Source of the DNA: Actinomycetota bacterium
Lineage (GTDB): Bacteria; Actinomycetota; Actinomycetes; Actinomycetales; Microbacteriaceae
Reading direction: 5' to 3'
Assembly: GCA_020160915.1 (NCBI GenBank)
Contig: JAIUPK010000001.1
Coordinates: 89,645 to 153,644 of the forward strand
DNA: 64,000 nt
The notes under the pieces are model-generated. The model was not told where the DNA came from. It saw only the letters and a list, made by a program, of their open reading frames with translations, and did not search any database. Of the stretch, positions 33,986 to 43,407 are shown piece by piece (the first letter of the stretch is position 1; the number at the start of each line of letters is the position of its first letter). Position numbers and translations under genes: made by a program.

Positions 33986-34468
33986 ATGAGCCGTCCTCCG
34001 CGCCCTCCGGGATCGAAGCCGATAGCGCTCGATGACGTCTCGAAGGCGATCATCGAACAGCTGCAGGGCGATGGACGGCGCTCCTACGCTGAGATCGGCA
34101 AGGCCGTAGGGCTCAGCGAGGCCGCCGTGCGCCAGCGCGTGCAGAAGCTGACCGACTCCGGCGTCATGCAGGTCGTCGCCGTCACCGACCCGATGCAACT
34201 GGGCTTCTACCGCCAGGCAATGATCGGCATCCGCGTGACCGGCGACACCACCAGCGTCGCGGAGAAGCTCGGACGCCTTCCCGCGGTCGACTACGTCGTG
34301 CTGACCGCCGGAAGCTTCGACATCCTCGCGGAGGTCGTGTGCGAGAACGACGAAGACCTCATCGAGCTGCTCAACAAGCAGATCCGCGGCATCGAGGGCG
34401 TGCAGTCGACGGAGACCTTCGTCTACCTGAAGCTGCTCAAGCAGTTCTACAACTGGGGAACGAGATAG
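33986..34468 (+). CDS. Lrp/AsnC-family transcriptional regulator
   Basis: 160-aa regulator with an N-terminal helix-turn-helix (IIEQLQGDGRRSYAEIGKAVGLSEAAVRQRVQKL, given here as the span of residues 17-50) and a C-terminal RAM ligand-sensing domain. It is transcribed with the diamine aminotransferase gene, which starts 2 bases after its stop, and divergently from the aldehyde dehydrogenase, with 124 bases between. It most likely controls both in response to an amine or amino acid. ATG start; only weak SD similarity upstream. Confidence 0.93.
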   Translation: MSRPPRPPGSKPIALDDVSKAIIEQLQGDGRRSYAEIGKAVGLSEAAVRQRVQKLTDSGVMQVVAVTDPMQLGFYRQAMIGIRVTGDTTSVAEKLGRLPAVDYVVLTAGSFDILAEVVCENDEDLIELLNKQIRGIEGVQSTETFVYLKLLKQFYNWGTR

Positions 34469-34470
34469 AG

Positions 34471-35898
34471 ATGACAATGACCGAACCAACCCTGACCACC
34501 TACAACGAGGCGGACCTTCAGCAGAAGGCCAAGGACCACCTCTGGATGCACTTCTCCCGCCAGTCCGTCATGGAGAGCGGTGCGGGAGTGCCCATCATCG
34601 TCAAGGGCGAGGGGCACCACATCTGGGACTCGACCGGCCGCAAATACATCGACGGGCTCAGCGGCCTGTTCGTCGTCAACGCAGGGCACGGTCGTAAGCG
34701 CCTCGCGGATGTCGCCGCCCGCCAGGCCGAGGAACTCGCGTTCTTCCCGATCTGGTCGTACGCGCACCCCAACGCCATCGAGCTCGCCGACCGCCTGGCC
34801 TCCTACGCGCCCGGCGATCTCAACCGGGTCTTCTTCTCCACCGGCGGCGGCGAGGCGGTCGAGACCGCGTTCAAGCTCGCCAAGTACTACTGGAAGCTGC
34901 AGGGGCGACCCACCAAGCACAAGGTGATCTCCCGGTCGATCGCGTACCACGGTACGCCGCAGGGAGCGCTTGCCATCACGGGCATCCCGGGCATGAAGGA
35001 GATGTTCGAGCCCCTGGTTCCCGGCGGTTTCCGGGTTCCGAACACCAACTTCTACCGCTCCGAGGAGATGGGCTTCGTTGCCTCCCCCGGTGCCGACTCG
35101 GCCACCGCCGAACGCGAGTTCGGGCTGTGGGCCGCCAACCGCATCGAGGAGATGATCCTCTTCGAAGGCCCCGAGACGGTTGCCGCCGTCTTCCTGGAAC
35201 CGGTGCAGAACTCGGGCGGATGCTTCCCCCCGCCCCCCGGATACTTCCAGCGAGTGCGCGAGATCTGCGACCAGTACGACGTGCTGCTCGTGAGCGACGA
35301 GGTGATCTGCGCCTTCGGACGCATCGGCCACATGTTCGCCTGCGACGAGTTCGGCTACGTGCCCGACATGATCACGTGCGCCAAGGGAATGACCAGCGGA
35401 TACTCCCCCATCGGCGCCACGATCGTGAGCGACCGGGTGTACGAGCCGTTCAAGCACGGCACGACGTCGTTCTACCACGGCTACACGTTCGGCGGGCACC
35501 CCGTGTCATCCGCTGTAGCGCTGGCAAACCTCGACATCTTCGAGGAGGAGAAGCTCAACGAGCGCGTCCGTGAGAACTCGCCGCTGTTCCGATCGGCGCT
35601 CGAGCGGCTGAACGATCTGCCGATCGTGGGTAACGTGCGCGGCGACGGCTACTTCTTCGGAATCGAACTCGTCAAGGACAAGGCCACCAAGGAGACCTTC
35701 AACGATGCGGAGTCCGAGCGCCTGCTGCGCGGGTTCCTGTCGAAGGCCCTCTTCGAGGCGGGCCTGTACTGCCGCGCCGATGACCGCGGCGACCCGGTGA
35801 TCCAGCTCGCGCCGCCGCTGACGATCGGGCCGGCTGAGTTCGACGAGATTGAGGGCATCCTGCGCGGCGTGCTCACCGAGGCGTGGTCCCGGCTCTGA
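34471..35898 (+). CDS. Class III aminotransferase, putrescine/diamine-pyruvate type (SpuC-like)
   Basis: 475-aa PLP enzyme expected to move an amino group from putrescine or a related amine to pyruvate. The start at 34471 (MTMTEPTLTTYNEADLQQ) directly follows the regulator gene; longer readings run through it in another frame. Typical of this omega-aminotransferase group are HHIWDSTGRKYIDGLSGLF, FFSTGGGEAVETAFKLAKYY, EPVQNSGGC, SDEVICAFGRIGHMF and the PLP lysine in TCAKGMTSGYSPIG (Lys305). Its product aldehyde is the substrate for the dehydrogenase encoded divergently. Substrate specificity is inferred from context and family. Confidence 0.88.
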   Translation: MTMTEPTLTTYNEADLQQKAKDHLWMHFSRQSVMESGAGVPIIVKGEGHHIWDSTGRKYIDGLSGLFVVNAGHGRKRLADVAARQAEELAFFPIWSYAHPNAIELADRLASYAPGDLNRVFFSTGGGEAVETAFKLAKYYWKLQGRPTKHKVISRSIAYHGTPQGALAITGIPGMKEMFEPLVPGGFRVPNTNFYRSEEMGFVASPGADSATAEREFGLWAANRIEEMILFEGPETVAAVFLEPVQNSGGCFPPPPGYFQRVREICDQYDVLLVSDEVICAFGRIGHMFACDEFGYVPDMITCAKGMTSGYSPIGATIVSDRVYEPFKHGTTSFYHGYTFGGHPVSSAVALANLDIFEEEKLNERVRENSPLFRSALERLNDLPIVGNVRGDGYFFGIELVKDKATKETFNDAESERLLRGFLSKALFEAGLYCRADDRGDPVIQLAPPLTIGPAEFDEIEGILRGVLTEAWSRL

Positions 35899-37292
35899 GC
35901 GCCGGGGCGAACGCTGCCACGGGTGGGGATGCGCAGCGCGAGTACCGGCGGCTGAGCTTCTGGCACGACACCGTGCCCGACGACCTCAGCCCCCGGTCGG
36001 CTCTCGCGGGCGACCTCGACGTCGATGTCGCCATCGTGGGTGGCGGACTGACCGGACTCTGGACGGCGTGGTACCTGCTCGACCGTGACCCGAAGTTGCG
36101 GATCGCCATCCTCGAGAAGGAGATCGTCGGGTTCGGCGCATCGGGGCGCAACGGCGGCTGGTGCAGCGCGCTGTTCCCGCGGTCCACGGCGTCGCTGGAG
36201 CGCGCCCACGGGCGTGATGCTGCACTGGCGATGCGGCGAGCGATGGTGCAGACCGTCGACGAGGTCGGGCGGGTCGCGGCATCCGCTGACATCGATATCG
36301 ACTACGCCAAGGGCGGCACCATCGCCTTCGCGCGGTCGACAGTTCAGCTGGAGGCCGCCCGCGAGGAGGTCGCTGAGGCCGAGCGCTACGGTGTCGACGA
36401 GACCGAGTTGTGGGGCATCCATCGGGTCAAGGCCGCTGGCGCGCTGGGGGCGAGCTACGACCCGGCCTGTGCGCGCATCCACCCCGCGAAGCTCGTGCGC
36501 GGGCTTGCACGCTCCCTCGAGAAGCGCGGCGCGACGATCTTCGAGCAGACCGAGGTGCTCGACTACGCGCCGCGCACGGTCTTCACGTCCGCAGGAACGG
36601 TTCGCGCCGAGAACGTCGTCATCGCGACAGAGGGCTACGGTGCGACCCTGCGGGCCACCCGCCGCCGTGTGCTGCCCCTGTATTCGCTGATGATCGCCAG
36701 CGAGCCCATGACGGATGCCGCGTGGGACGAGATCGGCATCGCCCACGGGCAGACCTTCACCGACTACCGCCACCTCCTGGTCTACGGCCAGCGCACCGCA
36801 GACAATCGTTTTGCCTTCGGTGGACGAGGCGCGCGCTACCACTGGGGCAGCGCGATCAGACCCGAGTACGACAGGGTGCGTGGCGTCTTCGACCACCTGC
36901 GGGCGACGCTGCGCGACTTCTTTCCGTCGATCGGCGATCTGGGCGTGACTCACACGTGGGGCGGACCGCTCGGCGTGCCGAGGGATTGGCATGCGACCGC
37001 CAGCTACGACCCGGCCAAGGGCTTGGCCTGGGCCGGCGGCTACGTGGGTGACGGGCTGAGCACGACCAATCTGGCGGGTCGCACCCTGGCCGATCTGATC
37101 ACGGGAACCGACTCGGAGCTGGTGCGCCTGCCCTGGGTGAACCACTCGTCGCCGTCCTGGGAACCGGAGCCGTTACGGTTCCTCGGTGCCAACGCGGGTC
37201 TGCTGGCCATGACGGTGGCTGATGCTGAGGAGCGGATGACGAGGCGGCCGTCCCTCGCGGCAAGGCTGATGGGACCGCTCGTCGGGCATTGA
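35883..37292 (+). CDS. FAD-dependent oxidoreductase (DAO family, PuuB-like)
   Basis: 469-aa flavoprotein of the glycine/D-amino-acid oxidase superfamily. The dinucleotide motif VDVAIVGGGLTGLWTAWYL (near residue 47) is followed by LEKEIVGFGASGRNGGWCSA, the signature of gamma-glutamylputrescine oxidase-like proteins. WAGGYVGDGLSTTNLAGRTLADLI near the C-terminus completes the FAD site. The GTG start overlaps the aminotransferase gene by 16 bases. It probably oxidises an amine in the same pathway, but no gamma-glutamylputrescine synthetase is present in the window, so a free amine may be the substrate. Confidence 0.87.
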   Translation: MVPALSAGANAATGGDAQREYRRLSFWHDTVPDDLSPRSALAGDLDVDVAIVGGGLTGLWTAWYLLDRDPKLRIAILEKEIVGFGASGRNGGWCSALFPRSTASLERAHGRDAALAMRRAMVQTVDEVGRVAASADIDIDYAKGGTIAFARSTVQLEAAREEVAEAERYGVDETELWGIHRVKAAGALGASYDPACARIHPAKLVRGLARSLEKRGATIFEQTEVLDYAPRTVFTSAGTVRAENVVIATEGYGATLRATRRRVLPLYSLMIASEPMTDAAWDEIGIAHGQTFTDYRHLLVYGQRTADNRFAFGGRGARYHWGSAIRPEYDRVRGVFDHLRATLRDFFPSIGDLGVTHTWGGPLGVPRDWHATASYDPAKGLAWAGGYVGDGLSTTNLAGRTLADLITGTDSELVRLPWVNHSSPSWEPEPLRFLGANAGLLAMTVADAEERMTRRPSLAARLMGPLVGH

Positions 37293-37309
37293 TTGTTACG
37301 GCTACGTAA

Positions 37310-37333
37310 ATTTAGTTGACGCGTCCACTAAAT
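37310..37333. promoter_or_regulatory. 24-bp near-perfect palindrome overlapping a -35-like TTGACG before the YceI gene
   Basis: ATTTAGT at 37310-37316 and ACTAAAT at 37327-37333 flank the palindromic core GACGCGTC (37318-37325); 11 of 12 pairs match. TTGACG at 37316-37321 resembles a -35 box. Symmetry and the position 37 bases before the YceI start suggest a repressor operator, perhaps for a MarR-type regulator. Confidence 0.55.
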
Positions 37334-37370
37334 CGGGAATGATCCCGCGATCGATGCGCTTTCATGCATC

Positions 37371-37928
37371 ATGACTACATCAACCAGCATTCACCCTGAC
37401 TACATCACCGGCACCTGGAAGCTCGACCCGAGCCACTCCGAGGTGTCGTTCACGGTGAAGCACCTCATGATCAGCAAGGTCCGCGGCATCTTCGAGACCT
37501 TCGATGTCACGATCGTCACGGCCGAGAACCCGCACGACAGCACGATCGAGGCAACCATCGACGTCGCATCCGTCAACACCGGCAACGAGGGGCGCGACAA
37601 CCACCTGCGCACGAGCGACTTCTTCCTCGTCGAGGAGCACCCGACGATGACCTTCGTCTCCACGTCGTTCGACGGGGAGCCGGACGACTTCTCGGTGACC
37701 GGTGACCTGACCCTGAGGGGTGTCACCAAGAGCGTCGTGCTGAAGGGCGAATTCGGTGGCGTCATCACCGACAGCTATGGCAACACCCGCGCCGGGGCGA
37801 CGGCCACCACGAAGATCAACCGGCGCGACTTCGGGGTCAACTGGAACGCCGCGCTCGAGGCTGGCGGCATGACCCTGGGCGATGACGTGACCATCACGCT
37901 CGACCTGCAGGTGATCCTCCAGAAGTAG
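37371..37928 (+). CDS. YceI-family protein
   Basis: 185-aa lipocalin-like protein; the family binds isoprenoid-type lipids or quinones, and many members are stress-induced. Motifs are GTWKLDPSHSEVSFTVKHLMISKVRGIFETFDVTI (span of residues 11-45), HLRTSDFFLVEEHPTMTF, LTLRGVTKSVVL and INRRDFGVNWNAALEAGG. Unlike periplasmic E. coli YceI there is no signal peptide, so it is probably cytoplasmic. No SD precedes the ATG. The palindrome at 37310-37333 is the likely control site. It converges with the ABC exporter operon. Confidence 0.93.
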   Translation: MTTSTSIHPDYITGTWKLDPSHSEVSFTVKHLMISKVRGIFETFDVTIVTAENPHDSTIEATIDVASVNTGNEGRDNHLRTSDFFLVEEHPTMTFVSTSFDGEPDDFSVTGDLTLRGVTKSVVLKGEFGGVITDSYGNTRAGATATTKINRRDFGVNWNAALEAGGMTLGDDVTITLDLQVILQK

Positions 37929-37957
37929 GCCGGCCGCTCGCGGCGGCGACACAGAGG

Positions 37958-39931
37958 CTACTCCGTGATCGCCGCCGCGAACTGAGAGGTGTACAGCTCG
38001 AAGTAGGCACCCCGAGCGGCGAGCAACTCGTCGTGGGTGCCCTTCTCGACGATGGCACCGTTCTCCATCACCAGGATCAGATCCGCATCACGAATCGTCG
38101 ACAGCCGGTGAGCGATGACGAAGCTCGTGCGGTCCTGCCGCAGCGCCTTCATCGCCTGCTGCACGAGCACCTCGGTGCGAGTGTCCACCGAGCTGGTGGC
38201 CTCATCCAGGATGAGCACACTCGGTCGCGCGAGGAAGGCCCGCGCGATCGTGAGCAGTTGCTTCTCGCCCGCGCTGACGTTCGAGCCCTCGTCATCGAGC
38301 AGGGTGTCGTAGCCGTCGGGCAGCGAGTGCACGAAGCGGTCGACGTAGGTTGCGCGGGCGGCATCCATGATCTCCTCCTCCGTCGCCTCCGGCCGGCCGT
38401 ACGCGATGTTCGCACGGATCGTGCCCGCGAACAGCCAGGTGTCCTGCAGCACCATGCCCATGCGCGAGCGCAGCGCGTCGCGCGACATGGTCGCGATGTC
38501 GACCCCGTCGAGAGTGATGCGTCCGGAGTCGATCTCGTAGAAGCGCATCATGAGGTTGACGAGGGTCGTCTTGCCTGCGCCGGTCGGTCCCACGATCGCG
38601 ATCGTCTGGCCCGGTTCCGCGACGAGCGACAGGTCGTCGATGAGCGGCTTCTCCGGCTCGTAGCGGAACGAGACGTTCTCGAAGGTGAGGCGGCCTGACG
38701 CACCGCCATACTCACCCAGGGCCTGCGTCTCGGAGCCCTCAGGGTCGGGCGACTGCTCGGGCGCATCCAGCAGCTCGAACACCCGCTCCGCCGACGCGAC
38801 GCCCGACTGCAGGAGATTCGCCATCGATCCGAGCTGGCTGAGCGGCTGGGTGAACTGACGCGAGTACTGGATGAAGGCCTGCACGTCACCGAGGCTCATC
38901 GTGCCGTTGGACACGAACAGCCCGCCGACCACCGCGATCGCGACGTAGACCAGGTTTCCCACGAACATCATGGCGGGCATGATGATGCCGCTCACGAACT
39001 GTGCGCCGAAGCTGGCTTCGTAGAGCTCGGCGTTCTTCTCGGCGAAGCGGCTCTCCACCTCGCGGTGGCGACCGAACACCTTCACGAGCGCGTGACCCGA
39101 GTAGGCCTCCTCGATCTGTCCGTTGAGGGCACCCGTGTGAGTCCACTGGGCGACGAAGAGCTTCTGCGATCGCTTGGCGATGACCGCTGTGATGCCGAGG
39201 GTCAGCGGGATGGTGATGAGGGCGATCAGAGCCAGCACTGGCGAGATGATGAACATCATCACGAGCACACCCACGACTGTCAGCAGCGACGTGATCACCT
39301 GGCTCAGGGTCTGCTGCATGCTCTGCCCGATGTTGTCCACGTCGTTGGTGACGCGGCTGAGCAGCTCGCCCCGCTGCATCCCGTCGAAGTACCGCAGCGG
39401 CAGTACGTTGACCTTCGCCTCGACGTCTGCCCGCAGGCGGTAGACCGTGCGCTGCACGATGCCGTTGAGAAGGTAGCTGGAGAGCCAGGAGAACACCGAC
39501 GCGAGCACGTAGATGAGCAGAACGATCCCTAGCACCATCTGCAGAGCCGAGAAGTCGATGCCCTGCCCGGGCGTCAGTGTCATGCCGCTGATGAAGTCAG
39601 CCTTCTGGTTGTCGCCGGATGCCCGGAGCTGGTCGATCACCTGCTGCTGGGTCACCCCAGTCGGGAGGGTCTTCGAGATGATCCCCGAGAAGATGATGTT
39701 CGTGGCCTCACCGAGGAGCTTCGGCCCCAGCACGGACAGCGTGACGCTGACGACCGAGAGCGCGATCACGATGATCACTCCCGCGCGGTGCGGGCTGAGC
39801 CGCGCGAGCAGCCTCTTCGCCGAAGGACCGAAGTTCATCGACTTCTCGGCGGGCATCCCCATGCCACCGAAGGGACCGCCACCGCCGGGGCCGCGCCTCA
39901 TCGGGGGGCGCGCGGGTGTGGTGGTGCTCAT
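37958..39931 (-). CDS. ABC exporter half-transporter (permease-ATPase fusion), second subunit
   Basis: 657-aa protein with six transmembrane helices (about 55-370) and a C-terminal nucleotide-binding domain: Walker [17 protein letters not shown], signature [16 protein letters not shown], Walker [14 protein letters not shown] and the H-loop [14 protein letters not shown]. The signature reads SAGEKQ rather than SGGQ, normal for one half of heterodimeric exporters. A Gly/Met/Pro-rich N-terminal tail (residues 10-30) precedes the first helix. It overlaps the preceding exporter gene by 4 bases (ATGA) and completes a heterodimeric multidrug-type exporter. Confidence 0.93.
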   Translation of the reverse strand: MSTTTPARPPMRRGPGGGGPFGGMGMPAEKSMNFGPSAKRLLARLSPHRAGVIIVIALSVVSVTLSVLGPKLLGEATNIIFSGIISKTLPTGVTQQQVIDQLRASGDNQKADFISGMTLTPGQGIDFSALQMVLGIVLLIYVLASVFSWLSSYLLNGIVQRTVYRLRADVEAKVNVLPLRYFDGMQRGELLSRVTNDVDNIGQSMQQTLSQVITSLLTVVGVLVMMFIISPVLALIALITIPLTLGITAVIAKRSQKLFVAQWTHTGALNGQIEEAYSGHALVKVFGRHREVESRFAEKNAELYEASFGAQFVSGIIMPAMMFVGNLVYVAIAVVGGLFVSNGTMSLGDVQAFIQYSRQFTQPLSQLGSMANLLQSGVASAERVFELLDAPEQSPDPEGSETQALGEYGGASGRLTFENVSFRYEPEKPLIDDLSLVAEPGQTIAIVGPTGAGKTTLVNLMMRFYEIDSGRITLDGVDIATMSRDALRSRMGMVLQDTWLFAGTIRANIAYGRPEATEEEIMDAARATYVDRFVHSLPDGYDTLLDDEGSNVSAGEKQLLTIARAFLARPSVLILDEATSSVDTRTEVLVQQAMKALRQDRTSFVIAHRLSTIRDADLILVMENGAIVEKGTHDELLAARGAYFELYTSQFAAAITE

Positions 39932-41661
39932 GCTGCCTCCTCGGCCTTCAGCTGGCTGTCGACGATCTCGGCGTACGTCTCGTTCGACGCGAGCAGCTCG
40001 TCATGGGTTCCCCGGCCGACGATCTCACCGTCCTCGATCACGAGAATCTGGTCGGCATCGACGATCGTCGACACCCGCTGGGCAACGATGATCTTGGTGG
40101 TGGCCTTCTCGGCGCGGGACAGTGCTCGTCGGAGGCGGGCATCCGTGGCGGTGTCGAGGGCGGAGAACGAGTCGTCGAAGACGAGGATCTCGCTGCGCTT
40201 CACCAGCGCCCGGGCAATCGCCAAGCGTTGTCGCTGACCACCCGAGACGTTGGTACCACCCTGCGCTATCGGCGACTCCAGCCCCTCGGGCATCGCCTCG
40301 ACGAACTCCTTGGCCTGCGCGACCTCGAGCGCCCGCCAGAGTTCCTCGTCGGTGGCATCCGGCTTGCCGTAGCGCAGGTTGCTGGCCACGGTTCCGGAGA
40401 ACAGGTACGCCTTCTGTGGCACCAGACCGATGCGCCCCCAGAGCAGGTCGGCGTCGAGCAGCTTCACGTCGACACCGTCGAGCATCACGCTGCCCCCGGT
40501 CGCGTCGAACAGGCGCGGGAGCAGGTTGACCAGCGTGGTCTTTCCCGCGCCGGTGCTGCCGATGATGGCGGTGGTCTGGCCCGGGCGAGCCTCGAAGGAG
40601 ATGTTGCGCAGCACCGGATGCTCGGCGCCGGGGTAGGTGAACTCCACGTCGCGCAGCTCGATGTGCCCCTTGCCGACGAGGTCGGTGACCGGATGCTCCG
40701 GCAGCACCACCGACGTCTCGGTGGCCAGCACCTGCCCGATCCGATCGGCCGACACCGCCGCGCGCGGGATGAGGATCGCCATGAAGGTCGCCATCATGAC
40801 CGCCATCAGAATCTGGATCAGGTAGGTGAGGAAGGCCGTGAGGGCGCCGATCTGCATGGATCCGTCATCGATGCGGAAGGCACCGAACCAGAGCACGGCG
40901 ACGCTCGACACGTTCATGATCAGCAGCACGACGGGGAAGACCAGGGCGAACAGGCGGCCTGCGCTGATGGCGGTCTGGGTGACATCCTCGTTGGCCTTCG
41001 CAAACCGCTCTGTCTCGAGGCCCTCGCGCACGAACGCGCGCACCACCCGGATGCCCGCGAGCTGTTCGCGCAGTACGCGGTTGACCGTGTCGATCCGGGT
41101 TTGCATGAGGCGGAACAGCGGAACCATGCGCGAGATGATCAACCCGATCGAGAGCAGAAGCACGGGAATCGCGATCACCATGATCCACGACAGCTCCAGA
41201 TCCTGCTGAAGAGCCATGATGATGCCGCCGATCGCGAGGATCGGTGCCGACACCAGCAGCGTGCAGGTCATGAGCACGAGCAGTTGCACCTGCTGCACGT
41301 CGTTGGTGGTGCGGGTGATGAGCGAGGGCGCCCCGAACTTGGAGACCTCCCGCTCGGAGAACTCGCCCACGCGCTGGAAGATCGCGCCGCGCATGTCCCG
41401 CCCGACCTTCATCGCTGCCTTGGCACCGAAGTACACCGCCGTGATCGCCGCAGCGACCTGAACGAGCGTGATGCCGAGCATGACCGCCCCGACACCGAGG
41501 ATGTAGTTGGTGTCGCCTGTGGCGATGCCCTTGTCGATGATGTCGGCGTTCAGACTCGGCAGGTAGAGCGAGGCTATCGACTGTGCGAGTTGGAAGACCA
41601 CGACACCCACGATGAGCGGCCAGTGCGGCTTGAGAAACCGCAGGATGAGTGAGATCAGCAT
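39928..41661 (-). CDS. ABC exporter half-transporter (permease-ATPase fusion), first subunit
   Basis: 577 aa from the ATG at 41661 ([20 protein letters not shown]), which starts one base after the TetR stop; longer readings overlap the regulator. Six membrane helices are followed by an ATPase domain: Walker [19 protein letters not shown], signature [16 protein letters not shown], Walker [13 protein letters not shown] and the H-loop region [15 protein letters not shown]. The catalytic Glu after Walker B is replaced (FDDSFSALD has Asp and Ser), and the H-loop carries Gln (AQR). This marks the degenerate ATPase site of a heterodimeric exporter. Substrate unknown. Confidence 0.93.
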   Translation of the reverse strand: MLISLILRFLKPHWPLIVGVVVFQLAQSIASLYLPSLNADIIDKGIATGDTNYILGVGAVMLGITLVQVAAAITAVYFGAKAAMKVGRDMRGAIFQRVGEFSEREVSKFGAPSLITRTTNDVQQVQLLVLMTCTLLVSAPILAIGGIIMALQQDLELSWIMVIAIPVLLLSIGLIISRMVPLFRLMQTRIDTVNRVLREQLAGIRVVRAFVREGLETERFAKANEDVTQTAISAGRLFALVFPVVLLIMNVSSVAVLWFGAFRIDDGSMQIGALTAFLTYLIQILMAVMMATFMAILIPRAAVSADRIGQVLATETSVVLPEHPVTDLVGKGHIELRDVEFTYPGAEHPVLRNISFEARPGQTTAIIGSTGAGKTTLVNLLPRLFDATGGSVMLDGVDVKLLDADLLWGRIGLVPQKAYLFSGTVASNLRYGKPDATDEELWRALEVAQAKEFVEAMPEGLESPIAQGGTNVSGGQRQRLAIARALVKRSEILVFDDSFSALDTATDARLRRALSRAEKATTKIIVAQRVSTIVDADQILVIEDGEIVGRGTHDELLASNETYAEIVDSQLKAEEAA

Positions 41662-41662
41662 G

Positions 41663-42250
41663 TCAGTCCTTCTTCGGGTGGGCGGCCTCGGGTGAGACCA
41701 GGATGCCGCGGGTGATGAGTTCGACGATCTCCGCGTCGGTGAGTTCGGGGCCACCGACCGGAATCGAGGTCGCGATCGCGAGGACCCGCACATACTGAGC
41801 GAGGCGCTCGGGTGCCACCCTCAGGCGGTGGGCGTCGGGAGCGAAGGCATCGGAGATGACCCGGTTGAAGCGCTCGAGCTGCTCCGCGCTCGGAGTCGGT
41901 CCGCGACGGCCGGTGAGCATCGCCATTCTCATGACGTCCCGCACGCGGTGGCGCATGACATCCACGAGAATCTCCAACTTCTCTTCGAGATCGAGTGAGG
42001 CGTCGATGAGTGGACCCGATTCGCCGCTGGCGCCTCGCTCGAAGAACGCGTCGGCAGCGGCCGCGATCAGGCTCTCCTTGTCACCGAAGGCGCGAAAGAC
42101 CGTACCTTCGGCGACACCCGCCGCCTCGGCGATCTGCCGCGAGGTGATGCCCACACCGTGCTCGAGGATGAGCGGGATCACGGCGTCGATGATCATCTCC
42201 CGACGGTCCTCGGGGGCGAGGGGCCGCGCGCGCGAACCTGTGGTGGACAC
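41663..42250 (-). CDS. TetR-family transcriptional repressor of the ABC exporter operon
   Basis: 195-aa regulator with an N-terminal helix-turn-helix (ITSRQIAEAAGVAEGTVFRAF, residues about 35-55) and a variable ligand-binding domain. It is the first gene of the exporter operon, TGA being one base from the next ATG. The GTG at 42250 has no SD; a TACTAT -10-like box at 42257-42262 would put the transcript start at or near the GTG, so a leaderless message is likely. The operator at 42266-42281 lies just upstream, implying autoregulation. Confidence 0.92.
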   Translation of the reverse strand: MSTTGSRARPLAPEDRREMIIDAVIPLILEHGVGITSRQIAEAAGVAEGTVFRAFGDKESLIAAAADAFFERGASGESGPLIDASLDLEEKLEILVDVMRHRVRDVMRMAMLTGRRGPTPSAEQLERFNRVISDAFAPDAHRLRVAPERLAQYVRVLAIATSIPVGGPELTDAEIVELITRGILVSPEAAHPKKD

Positions 42251-42265
42251 CGCACCATAGTAAGT

Positions 42266-42281
42266 GAGTGAGTGCTCACTC
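42266..42281. promoter_or_regulatory. Putative TetR operator, autoregulatory
   Basis: GAGTGAGTGCTCACTC has 7-bp perfectly complementary arms around a 2-base centre, a size and sequence style typical of TetR-family operators. It sits in the 92-base gap between the divergent TetR gene and the HELLH membrane protein gene, right behind the -10-like box of the former, so binding would block transcription of the exporter operon. Confidence 0.6.
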
Positions 42282-42342
42282 CGCCACTCCCGGAGGCATC
42301 CACCATGAGGAATCTTGACGCCGGGTCGGATAGAGTCCTGCG

Positions 42343-43407
42343 GTGATGATCGACCAGAACGGGGCGCTGCTCCCCAACGGCCTGCCCCAGGCCCGCGCCC
42401 GACTGGGAGTCGGCCAGGGCATCGCCATCGCGGTAGGCCTCGTGATCTCGGTGGCAGCGTCCGCCGGGGTCGGCTGGGTCGCGTTCAACCAGCAGCGTGT
42501 GGTCGATCAGGCTGCGGTCTGGCAGTACACACCCGACGCTGCGATCGCGTCCTATGCTCAGCGCACCGACCTCACCGACGAGGGCGCGTTCCTGTTCTTC
42601 GCGAGTCGACCGCAGGTCTCGACCGGCCAGCTCTTCAACGACATCTGCTCCGCGCACCAGGAGGATGTGGGGATCCTCGGATGCTACGTGCCCACCACCC
42701 GGCAGATTCACCTCTACGACGTGACCGATCCCCGCCTCGACGGTCTCGAAGAGGTCGTTGCCGCACACGAGTTGCTCCACGCGGCATGGGATCGCATGAG
42801 CGCCGCGGAGCGTAATGCCCTCGCCCCGCTGCTGGAGGCCGAGGCAGCCGAGCACGCCGACGACGCCGATTTCGCCGCCACACTCGAGTTCTACCAGCGC
42901 ACCGAGCCCGGTGAGCGACTGAACGAGCTGCACTCGATCATCGGCACGGAATTCACCGGGCTGGATGACGCGCTGGAGGCGCACTACGCCCGCTACTTCG
43001 CCGATCGCTCAGCGGTGACCGCCCTTCACGAGCAATCGAATCGGGTGTTTCTCGAACAGGCCGCGGCAGTGCGGGGGCTCACCGCGCAGATCGACGCGCT
43101 CGCGACATCCATCGACTCTGACTATTCCGCGTACAACTCGGCCTACGACCAACTCAACTCCGACATCGATGCCTTCAACGCGCGGGCGAGCGCCGGAGAC
43201 TTCAGCTCGCAGGATCAGTTCGATCGCGCTCGGGGCGAACTCGTCGAGCGCCAAGATGAGCTCGACGCCCAGTACGCCGCGATCGAGGCGAACGTGAACC
43301 AGTACAACTCGCTGGTCGCCCAGCTTGACGCCCTCAACGCCACGACCGAGGAACTCAACGCAGCCATCAATATCGCGCCCCACCCCACCGCTGAATCGGC
43401 GGGCTAG
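42343..43407 (+). CDS. Membrane-anchored protein with HELLH metalloprotease-like motif and coiled-coil tail
   Basis: 354-aa protein of no family I can name. One N-terminal transmembrane helix (about 24-47) leaves the rest outside. The middle domain has AAHELLHAAWDRMS, with HExxH at residues 142-146, the zinc motif of many metallopeptidases; Glu195 or Glu203 (NELHSIIGTE) could be the third ligand. Two cysteines nearby (NDICSA, ILGCYV) may form a disulfide. Residues about 225-340 are predicted coiled coil with Gln/Asp/Asn repeats. Start is GTG 42343 or ATG 42346, without SD. It converges with and overlaps the aldo/keto reductase gene by 4 bases. Confidence 0.78.
   Translation: MMIDQNGALLPNGLPQARARLGVGQGIAIAVGLVISVAASAGVGWVAFNQQRVVDQAAVWQYTPDAAIASYAQRTDLTDEGAFLFFASRPQVSTGQLFNDICSAHQEDVGILGCYVPTTRQIHLYDVTDPRLDGLEEVVAAHELLHAAWDRMSAAERNALAPLLEAEAAEHADDADFAATLEFYQRTEPGERLNELHSIIGTEFTGLDDALEAHYARYFADRSAVTALHEQSNRVFLEQAAAVRGLTAQIDALATSIDSDYSAYNSAYDQLNSDIDAFNARASAGDFSSQDQFDRARGELVERQDELDAQYAAIEANVNQYNSLVAQLDALNATTEELNAAINIAPHPTAESAG

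Noticed and set aside
37929-37957. Intrinsic terminator between the convergent YceI and ABC exporter genes
   Set aside because: GCCG-CTCG-CGGC can form only a very short stem and there is no T-run on either strand.
39916-41652. 578-codon plus-strand frame antisense to the first ABC exporter gene
   Set aside because: It consists mainly of His/Arg/Asp/Glu with no recognisable fold, and the minus strand encodes a complete permease-ATPase.
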